A DNA stretch of 11,815 nucleotides, from assembly GCA_002362175.1 (NCBI GenBank), contig DETU01000092.1, forward strand, positions 1 to 11,815. Reading direction: 5' to 3'. Both the position numbers and the translations under genes were made by a program. The stretch is from Ruminococcus sp. UBA3280 (GTDB taxonomy: Bacteria; Bacillota; Clostridia; Oscillospirales; Ruminococcaceae). Below, in pieces: positions 7,331 through 11,815 of the stretch; within the stretch, counting starts at the first letter, position 1, and each line of letters opens with the position of its first letter. Under the pieces are notes generated by a model. That model did not search any database and was not told the origin of the DNA. It worked only from the letters and a program-made list of their open reading frames with translations.

Positions 7331-7399
7331 ATATAAATCCGGCATCCGTATGCCGTAAATGCGGAAAACCGCACTTTTATTCGTGCGGCTACGGAGCAT
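7331..7399 (+). promoter_or_regulatory. Structured 5' leader of rsmD with alternative hairpins
   Basis: Three short stems are visible. P1: CGGCAT/ATGCCG (7340-7355). P2: TGCGG/CCGCA with an AAAA loop (7360-7373). P3: CCGCAC/GTGCGG (7369-7388). P2 and P3 share 7369-7373, so they exclude each other. TCCGTA at 7345-7350 is also complementary to TACGGA at 7390-7395, which includes part of the ribosome binding site (GGAG, 7393-7396). This could switch rsmD translation, but it fits no riboswitch class I recognise and chance pairing is not excluded. Confidence 0.4.
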
Positions 7400-7402
7400 A
7401 TG

Positions 7403-7960
7403 ATGAGAGTTATTACAGGTATTGCAAGAGGTCGGCGACTCAACGCCCCCGAAGGTCTTGATGTCAGACCAACAACAGATAAAGTAAAAGAAGCTGTTTT
7501 TTCAGCTATTCAGTTTGAAATTCAAGACGCTTATGTGCTTGACCTTTTCGCCGGAAGTGGTCAGATGGGAATAGAAGCAATAAGCAGAGGGGCTTCAAGA
7601 GCTGTTTTTGTAGACAGTTCACAGAGAGCCATACGCTGTATAAATGAAAATATCCGTGCTGTTAAATTTGAAAGACAATCCGAAGTGATAAACCGTGACA
7701 GTTATGACTATATCAAACTCACCAGAAATATGTTTGACATCATTATTCTTGACCCGCCTTACCGTCACAACCATATCGACAATATTCTGCCGTTTGCGGC
7801 AAAAAAACTTAAAGACGGCGGTCTTATTATATGTGAATATGAATCGGAAGCGGACGAGCCTGCCGCTCCTGAAAATCTTAATCTGAGAAAAACTTACAGT
7901 TATGGAAAAATCAATGTTTCTGTATTCTGCAAACCTGTTCCGGAGGTGTCGGAAGAATGA
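7403..7960 (+). CDS. rsmD: 16S rRNA (guanine(966)-N2)-methyltransferase
   Basis: RsmD methylates G966 (E. coli numbering) of 16S rRNA with S-adenosylmethionine. The 185 aa product has the family N-terminus MRVITGIARGRRL, the RPTTDKVKEAVF segment at 22-33, the SAM-binding motif I (DLFAGSGQMGIEA, 47-59), an acidic end of strand 2 (VFVDSS), and the catalytic motif IV DPPY at 117-120, characteristic of N2-guanine and N6-adenine methyltransferases. ATG 7400 is only 3 nt from the GGAG site and ATG 7403 is 6 nt, so 7403 is preferred. Its stop overlaps the coaD start (ATGA). The rsmD-coaD pair is widely conserved in bacteria and supports both calls. Confidence 0.94.
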   Translation: MRVITGIARGRRLNAPEGLDVRPTTDKVKEAVFSAIQFEIQDAYVLDLFAGSGQMGIEAISRGASRAVFVDSSQRAIRCINENIRAVKFERQSEVINRDSYDYIKLTRNMFDIIILDPPYRHNHIDNILPFAAKKLKDGGLIICEYESEADEPAAPENLNLRKTYSYGKINVSVFCKPVPEVSEE

Positions 7961-8448
7961 GAAGAATAGCAGTATGCCCCGGAAGTTTTGACCCCGTTAC
8001 ACTCGGTCATCTTGATATAATCACAAGAGCCTCAAAACTCTTTGATAAAGTTATTGTACTGATTTCACGCAATGCCGGAAAGTCAACACCCAGCTTCACA
8101 GCTACCGAAAGAATGTTGATGATAGAATCAGTCACACATAACATTGATAATGTCGTTATTGATATACTTGACGGACTTCTTGCCGATTATGTGAGAAACG
8201 TCGGTGCTATAGCAATTGTTAAGGGACTCCGTGCCGTAAGCGATTTTGAATATGAGTTCCAGATGGCACTTGCCAATAAAAAACTCTATGCAGGTGCGGA
8301 AACAGTATTCCTAACAACTGCTGCCGAAAATATGTATCTCAGTTCAAGCGTTGTAAAGCAAATTGCCTATTTCGGCGGTGACATCAGTCATTTTGTACCC
8401 GAAAATATTCTTGATAATATACAGCAGAGACTTATTAAAGAAAGGTAG
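7957..8448 (+). CDS. coaD: Pantetheine-phosphate adenylyltransferase
   Basis: CoaD (PPAT) transfers AMP from ATP to 4'-phosphopantetheine, giving dephospho-CoA, the penultimate step of coenzyme A synthesis. The 163 aa length is typical. PGSFDPVTLGH at 8-18 contains the nucleotidyltransferase (T/H)xGH motif with His18. Lys42 and the KGLRAVSDFEYEFQMA segment (89-104) match the substrate and ATP-contact regions. SSSVVK at 129-134 corresponds to the ISSTxxR-type motif. A strong GGAGGTG site lies upstream, inside the end of rsmD, and the ATGA overlap implies coupled translation. Confidence 0.96.
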   Translation: MRRIAVCPGSFDPVTLGHLDIITRASKLFDKVIVLISRNAGKSTPSFTATERMLMIESVTHNIDNVVIDILDGLLADYVRNVGAIAIVKGLRAVSDFEYEFQMALANKKLYAGAETVFLTTAAENMYLSSSVVKQIAYFGGDISHFVPENILDNIQQRLIKER

Positions 8449-8453
8449 ATTTT

Positions 8454-8945
8454 ATGAATATTGAAGAAATTCTTGATGAAATAGACGAATTGCTTGACAA
8501 TGCGACATCTGTTCCCTTTGTTCAGCATAAAAAAATTATAGACGGCGAACGTATGAGAGAACTTGTAAACGATGTTCGTCTGAACATTCCGCAGGAACTC
8601 AAAGAAGCCAAAAAGATTGAAAGTGAAAGTCAGCGTATTCTCAGTGCGGCAAAAGCGAGTGCGGAAGATATTATCCGCAGAGCAGAAGACAGGGCAGCAC
8701 AGATTGTTTCAAAGGAAGCGATAGTTGTCGAGGCAAGAAAAAAAGCCATAGACATACTTACAAAAGCTCAGAACGCATCAAAGAACATTCAGCAGAATGC
8801 AGCCTTGTCAATTGCCAAAATGCTTAATGAAACGGAAACTTATTACACCAAAAATCTTCAGAACATAAAGACAGTAAAGTCAAAAATCAGTGCTACCCTT
8901 AAAGCGTCAACCAATTTCAGCAACATGAACAACAACAATAAATAA
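8454..8945 (+). CDS. Conserved Clostridia coiled-coil protein, function unknown
   Basis: This 163 aa protein lies 5 bp after coaD, with AAAGG inside the end of coaD. The N-terminal section (about 1-45) has MNIEEILDEIDELLDNA, a VPF-x-KKIIDGERMRELVNDVRLNIPQEL pattern, then a long Ala/Glu/Lys-rich amphipathic helix (about 50-125, for example SAAKASAEDIIRRAEDRAAQ) predicted to form a coiled coil. The C-terminus is Asn/Ser-rich. Similar genes sit downstream of coaD in many Clostridia and are often labelled ATPase or V-type ATPase subunit H-like because of the coiled coil; no P-loop is visible here, so that label is unsupported. A role in envelope or division processes is possible but cannot be shown. 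Confidence 0.85.
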   Translation: MNIEEILDEIDELLDNATSVPFVQHKKIIDGERMRELVNDVRLNIPQELKEAKKIESESQRILSAAKASAEDIIRRAEDRAAQIVSKEAIVVEARKKAIDILTKAQNASKNIQQNAALSIAKMLNETETYYTKNLQNIKTVKSKISATLKASTNFSNMNNNNK

Positions 8946-8949
8946 AAAT

Positions 8950-8986
8950 AACGGTACTCCTCTAATGAGTACCGTTTTGCTTTTTT
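8950..8986 (+). terminator. Strong bidirectional intrinsic terminator
   Basis: A perfect 10-bp stem (AACGGTACTC with GAGTACCGTT) has a 7-nt loop and is followed by TTGCTTTTTT. On the opposite strand the stem is followed by ATTTTTATT, so it can also end the convergent coiled-coil gene whose stop is at 8985. Confidence 0.9.
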
Positions 8987-9470
8987 ACTTTGATTTTCTA
9001 ATATGATTTATAAGCTTTTCGTTTTCTTCTCTCGCTGATTCAAGAAACTTTCTCATGTGCAGATTTTCCGATTCAAGAACCTTTATATATCCCTGCATAT
9101 GTGTATTTTCTGATTCTGTACTTTCAATATGTGCCCTTATACGTGCATCTTCTGATTCAAGATTTTTCAGACGTTCTTTCAGTCTGTTGTTTTCTGCGAT
9201 AAGCTGTGCGTTCTGATTTGCAAAATCTGTATTTTCGGCTGTATATCCGACTTTCTGATTTTTCAGTTTTTGGTTTTCTGTTTTAAGTTTTTCAATTTCC
9301 TCTGTATTTTTCAAATTTTGCCGTTCAAGTTCATTAATATAATTTTCAAGTTCATTAAGTTCTGATTCTAATGTATAGAAATTTTTAATACTTAAATCAT
9401 CAATATCACCAACTACACAAACTGCCTCTTCCATAGTATGTAATAATTCAAGCATTTGATTTGTACCCAT
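8985..9470 (-). CDS. Coiled-coil protein with 14-residue repeats, function unknown
   Basis: I do not recognise this gene. The product is 161 aa, counted from ATG 9470, 10 nt after GGGGAG; a TTG at 9476 would add two residues. No signal peptide or membrane segment is seen. A hydrophobic N-terminal stretch (MLELLHTMEEAVCVVGDIDD) is followed by an almost continuous coiled coil from about residue 25 to the end, rich in Glu, Asn, Leu and Lys. The last third holds four units of exactly 14 residues (LESEDARIRAHIES, then TESENTHMQGYIKV, LESENLHMRKFLES and a weaker one), two heptads each. It has its own consensus promoter and converges on the + strand operon. Its neighbours upstream are phage-tail-like genes, so a phage structural or chaperone role is possible but unproven. 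Confidence 0.8.
   Translation of the reverse strand: MGTNQMLELLHTMEEAVCVVGDIDDLSIKNFYTLESELNELENYINELERQNLKNTEEIEKLKTENQKLKNQKVGYTAENTDFANQNAQLIAENNRLKERLKNLESEDARIRAHIESTESENTHMQGYIKVLESENLHMRKFLESAREENEKLINHIRKSK
8994..9161 (-). repeat. Four tandem 42-bp units encoding tetradecad coiled-coil repeats
   Basis: The recurring ESEN/ESED core appears every 14 residues at a 42-bp period (the + strand shows GATTCAAG-type blocks 42 bp apart). Three units are clear and the fourth is degenerate. The exact period suggests past tandem duplication, with possible length variation among strains. Confidence 0.7.
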
Positions 9471-9503
9471 AACCAAAAATCTCCCCTATAATAATATATA
9501 AAT

Positions 9504-9533
9504 ATTATATAATAACAGTCCCCCCTTTGTCAA
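9504..9533 (-). promoter_or_regulatory. Consensus promoter of the coiled-coil gene
   Basis: On the - strand TTGACA (9533-9528) and TATAAT (9509-9504) are separated by 18 bp. Both hexamers are perfect. Transcription should start near 9497, about 27 nt before ATG 9470. A G-run lies in the spacer. The gene is therefore expressed independently of the tail-like operon upstream. Confidence 0.8.
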
Positions 9534-9536
9534 TAC

Positions 9537-9573
9537 AAAAAACGGCACTCCCGAAAAAGTACCGTTTTTTTAT
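9537..9573 (-). terminator. Terminator of the tail-like operon
   Basis: AAAAACGGCACT can pair with AGTACCGTTTTT across a short loop, with one C/A mismatch. On the - strand the stem ends in a run of T, just past the stop of the 9575-9970 gene. The + strand side is also T-rich (TTTTTTTATTTT), so it may work both ways. The -35 of the next promoter begins immediately downstream. Confidence 0.75.
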
Positions 9574-9574
9574 T

Positions 9575-9970
9575 TTAAATTTTAGTATATTCCACACTGA
9601 AAACTTCCTGTTCATTGCAGTAAGCTTTTGTTATATATTCACCGTTGAAATAAAGTTCACTGACGTGATTTTCACCGAAATAAAGTAAAGAATATGTTTT
9701 CAGCCCGATATTGTTTATTTCGGGTATAAAGGGATAGCCGTCATTGTATTCTTCCATACACATAAAAATACCGTGAGGATACGGAATTTTCATGTCAGTC
9801 TGCGGAATATTTTTCATACAGATAAGCAGTGGATAGCCATAATTAACATCTTTTTTTGCTGTAAAACAACTGCTGTTATATGGCTTTTTCATATCCGTAT
9901 CGGGAATATCCTGTAATTCAGTTATGCACGGATAACCGCTGTTTCTGCCGTCCAGTATATAAAAACTCAT
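9575..9970 (-). CDS. Small protein with 33-residue GYP repeats, probable phage tail-tip component
   Basis: The 131 aa product starts behind a strong GGAGG site 7 nt from ATG, and its start overlaps the stop of the gene before it (ATGA). It consists of two clear repeats and one partial repeat with an exact 33-residue period: NSGYP at 10-14, NYGYP at 43-47, NDGYP at 76-80. The first two also share IPDTDMKKPY / IPQTDMKIPY. The C-terminus (VSELYFNGEYITKAYCNEQEVFS, about 103-125) resembles short motifs at the ends of phage minor structural proteins, where xxxYFNG and KAYxxxxxVF recur. No signal peptide or membrane segment is seen. As last gene of the tail-like operon it may be a fibre tip or accessory receptor-binding protein; this is inference from position and repeats. 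Confidence 0.75.
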   Translation of the reverse strand: MSFYILDGRNSGYPCITELQDIPDTDMKKPYNSSCFTAKKDVNYGYPLLICMKNIPQTDMKIPYPHGIFMCMEEYNDGYPFIPEINNIGLKTYSLLYFGENHVSELYFNGEYITKAYCNEQEVFSVEYTKI

Positions 9971-10941
9971 TCTTCTGCCTCCAAACAGTCAAAACCTACA
10001 GAACGCAGATAATTTACATCTTTACACTGTGCAGTTGTCAGTGCCAGAATGTTTTTTGAATTTGCATTGGTCGATGACCCACTTGATTCAAATTTAGCTT
10101 TCGGAAGATGCTTTGTAAGTACTTCCGAATCATAAAAACAAGGTGTGCCAATCTGACCTCTCCAGTAAATAGTCGATATACTTGAAAATGGCTCACAAAT
10201 CGTATAAAATCGGCTGAAATTGCAATCACTTGACGACATAGTAAAATTAACCGTCGCACCACCGCCACGCCTTTTCATTGACCATAACATATATGAATCT
10301 GAAATTGTGACACCCGAAAGAATTGCATCATAAGCATCATCTGTCATCGGAAAATTAATCGTACTTAATTCTGCTCTTATCTGTGTATGACGGATTGTAT
10401 CTCCCGAAAAAAGTGCGTGCATTTTTATAAAATCGACCTGTGCGGAAAAAGTACAATAATCGGTATCAACAGAAATATTTGTATCATGGATAAGACAGTT
10501 TCTTGTGCCATCCGTATTTTCTGCCTCCGACGCATAAACTACTTCATTTAAAGTAAAAGAACAGTATTCAAGTGAAAGATTATATTTCTTTCCGTCCTTT
10601 GAACTGAAAAGAAAAACGTCATTTCCTATCAGACGGATATTTTCCAGCACAAGATTATCAACAGTAACTGTGCTGTTTTCCGTATCGTTCATAATTGTAA
10701 ACATACTTGCAGAACCGCCGGGAAGATTGAAATTTACATTGCGTATCATATGACCGTTTCCGCTTAATTTCAGACATTTTAGTGGTATCGGCTCAAATTT
10801 TTCACCGTATTTTGTAAAACTAAGGTCTATATCAGTACCAAGGCTGAAATATACATCATCACCGCCTGTTTCCGACATAGAATAAAGGTCATCGGAATTC
10901 ATAATAATATAGGGATTTTCGAGTGTTCCTGCTCCGTTCAT
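9967..10941 (-). CDS. Probable beta-helix tail fibre / receptor-binding protein
   Basis: The product is about 324 aa. It opens with GAGTLENPYIIMNSDDLYSM and then VYFSLGTDIDLSF, the GxGTxxNPYxI...DL...Y.LGxDIDLS start typical of beta-helical surface and phage fibre proteins. The rest is a series of short strand-rich segments (for example VDNLVLENIRLIGND and LIHDTNISVDTDYCTF) consistent with a right-handed beta-helix. It ends LTTAQCKDVNYLRSVGFDC, a closing motif common after such repeats. ATG 10941 is 8 nt from AAAGGAG and is preferred. ATG 10947, overlapping the upstream stop as ATGA, would add two residues but is 2 nt from the site. It lies between a BppU-like gene and the GYP-repeat gene, supporting a role in adsorption. 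No catalytic residues for depolymerase activity can be assigned. Confidence 0.8.
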   Translation of the reverse strand: MNGAGTLENPYIIMNSDDLYSMSETGGDDVYFSLGTDIDLSFTKYGEKFEPIPLKCLKLSGNGHMIRNVNFNLPGGSASMFTIMNDTENSTVTVDNLVLENIRLIGNDVFLFSSKDGKKYNLSLEYCSFTLNEVVYASEAENTDGTRNCLIHDTNISVDTDYCTFSAQVDFIKMHALFSGDTIRHTQIRAELSTINFPMTDDAYDAILSGVTISDSYMLWSMKRRGGGATVNFTMSSSDCNFSRFYTICEPFSSISTIYWRGQIGTPCFYDSEVLTKHLPKAKFESSGSSTNANSKNILALTTAQCKDVNYLRSVGFDCLEAEE

Positions 10942-10943
10942 AA

Positions 10944-11567
10944 TCATTTCTCCTTTATAATAACGTAAAGCGAATTTTTCTTGTGTTCACACGAATCATA
11001 CTGTTTCTGTGTCACGGCAATTACTTCGGGACGTGCAAGATAAACAGAATTATTGACTTCCATGATGTCAAGACGTTCTTTCACTTCATCAATATCAAAA
11101 CCGTCTATTTTTTCCTGAATTGCTTTCAGTCCCTCATCTGTTGCAAATATTATGTTTCCTACAATCTGTTCAGACGTTTCTGGCAGAGGACCATTTTTAC
11201 CATTCAGTGACGGTTTTACATAAACATCAGGCATATTATACTTTATTATAGTATGAACTTCATCATTTTCCCTGTAATAAACCCGTAGTTCAAGTTTAAG
11301 TTTTCCCGAATTAATTGTAAAATCACCTGAAACATTCCATTTAAGATAGACCTTGTCTGCTGTTGCTCTCCTTGAACTGATAACCTGATTTACTTCCCAG
11401 CCGTCCTCTGTAATACCTGTCATAAGAAAACTACACCTGCTAAGGTCGGTATCATTATAGAATCTGTCAACGACAATATTGATTATATCGGCAGAACGTT
11501 CCCCCTGAATAAAAAGATTACCGAATGAATAAGTAGGAATATTTTTTCCTTTTGCAAAAACTTCCAC
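10944..11567 (-). CDS. BppU-like phage baseplate protein (N-terminal domain)
   Basis: The N-terminal ~120 residues resemble the N-terminal domain of phage baseplate upper proteins (BppU_N, formerly DUF2479): a strand-rich start, IINIVVDRFYNDTDLSRCSFLMTGIT, then KVYLKWNVSGDFTINSGKLKLELRVYY. A short helical linker (about 140-175) follows. The C-terminus EVIAVTQKQYDSCEHKKNSLYVII matches the VTQxxYDxLxxKxxxTLYVI element that recurs in tail-fibre and receptor-binding proteins. At about 207 aa it is short for a full baseplate protein, so it probably anchors the next gene's fibre. GTG 11576 is only 1 nt from AAGGAG, while GTG 11567 is 8 nt away and preferred. ATGA overlap couples it to the fibre gene. 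Terminator-like hairpins lie upstream, unusual for a tail gene inside a long late operon. Confidence 0.78.
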   Translation of the reverse strand: MEVFAKGKNIPTYSFGNLFIQGERSADIINIVVDRFYNDTDLSRCSFLMTGITEDGWEVNQVISSRRATADKVYLKWNVSGDFTINSGKLKLELRVYYRENDEVHTIIKYNMPDVYVKPSLNGKNGPLPETSEQIVGNIIFATDEGLKAIQEKIDGFDIDEVKERLDIMEVNNSVYLARPEVIAVTQKQYDSCEHKKNSLYVIIKEK

Positions 11568-11593
11568 ACTGCACACTCCTTAAAAAATAATCT

Positions 11594-11615
11594 GAGGAAC
11601 TCCGCAGTACTCCTC
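11594..11615 (-). other. Hairpin just upstream of the BppU-like gene
   Basis: GAGGA and TCCTC pair, with an inner ACT/AGT stem (2-nt bulge) and a CCGC loop. On the - strand it is followed by AGATTATTTTTT and then the AAGGAG site of the gene. It could be a weak second terminator, an attenuator or a 5' stabilising hairpin. Confidence 0.4.
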
Positions 11616-11627
11616 TTTAATAGGATA

Positions 11628-11668
11628 AAAAAAGTGCCTCATTCAATGAGAAACCATTGAATAAGGCA
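11628..11668 (-). terminator. Intrinsic terminator on the - strand
   Basis: A 14-bp stem with one mismatch (11635-11648 with 11655-11668) closes a 6-nt loop. On the - strand it is followed by CTTTTTTTATCC, a clear U-run. It would end a - strand transcript entering from beyond the window, so the BppU-like operon needs its own promoter or readthrough. A weak candidate promoter (TTGAAT, 18 bp, TATTAA; 11646-11617) overlaps the terminator itself. Confidence 0.75.
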
Positions 11669-11815
11669 AAAAATTAACAAAAAGTTCAAAAAAGATAAAA
11701 GGAAAATTTTATGAAAAAAAGAGTTGGAACAAGCATTTAATAATCAATAACAAGTTAAAATAAATTTGTTTATATTCTCTTAATTGTATAACTTTTTATT
11801 ACAACTAATATTATA
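11669..11815. other. AT-rich non-coding end of the window
   Basis: No convincing gene or consensus promoter is seen on either strand. A ribosome-binding-site-like AAAGGAAA precedes an ATG at 11711, but that frame closes after nine codons (11711-11740). Together with the terminator at 11628-11668 this forms the intergenic stretch upstream of the tail-like operon. Confidence 0.5.

Noticed and set aside
8994..9161. CRISPR array or DNA-level repeat array
   Set aside because: The 42-bp period is explained by in-frame 14-residue protein repeats; there are no identical repeats separated by unique spacers.
9575..11567. Diversity-generating retroelement acting on the fibre genes
   Set aside because: No reverse transcriptase, template repeat or adenine-biased variable repeat is visible in the window.
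11711..11740. Nine-codon ORF after AAAGGAAA as a leader peptide
   Set aside because: It has no partner gene downstream in the window and no regulatory codon run; such short frames are expected by chance in A-rich DNA.
1..11815. tRNA or rRNA genes
   Set aside because: I saw no cloverleaf-like segment with T-loop GGTTCAAAT-type sequence and no rRNA-like conserved stretch on either strand.

Overview
The window looks like a chromosomal segment of a low-GC Gram-positive gut bacterium of the Ruminococcus/Oscillospiraceae type. The reasons are AT-rich codon use, strong GGAGG-type ribosome binding sites, consensus sigma-A promoters, a Gram-positive LexA box, and the decarboxylase-holB-ricT gene order known from Firmicutes. 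The species assignment is inference.

Positions 1-7189 (+ strand) read as one long transcription unit. It opens with a textbook promoter (TTGACA, 17 bp, TATAAT) and a full match to the Gram-positive SOS operator at 59-70. Next is a small sigma-70-region-4-like HTH gene that is broken in two frames at an A7 tract. Then come uvrC (nucleotide excision repair), a YaaO-like PLP decarboxylase, holB (clamp-loader delta'), ricT (PSP1/YaaT), queH (epoxyqueuosine reductase), a ybaK-type Cys-tRNA(Pro) deacylase, and a membrane-anchored protein whose C-terminal domain resembles polymorphic-toxin tips. Most junctions are tight or overlapping (TAATG, ATGA).

Positions 7190-8990 (+ strand) hold a second unit. 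Its promoter at 7295-7323 is followed by a leader of about 75 nt with competing hairpins, then rsmD, coaD and a conserved coiled-coil protein of unknown function. It ends in a strong bidirectional terminator.

Positions 8985-11815 are on the - strand and differ in character. A three-gene ATGA-coupled operon encodes a BppU-like baseplate protein, a probable beta-helix fibre protein and a small protein with exact 33-residue GYP repeats. Downstream of it, with its own consensus promoter, is a coiled-coil protein carrying 14-residue repeats. The three-gene set looks like a phage tail-tip or receptor-binding cassette, from a prophage, a remnant or a phage-derived particle. No integrase, capsid, lysis or tape-measure gene is visible, so its wider context lies outside the window. 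The last ~240 bases hold a - strand terminator and a second hairpin, and no convincing gene.

The points most worth a second look are the SOS-controlled promoter with the frameshifted HTH gene ahead of uvrC, the membrane-anchored toxin-like domain at the end of a housekeeping operon, the structured rsmD leader, and the isolated tail-tip cassette with its repeat protein.
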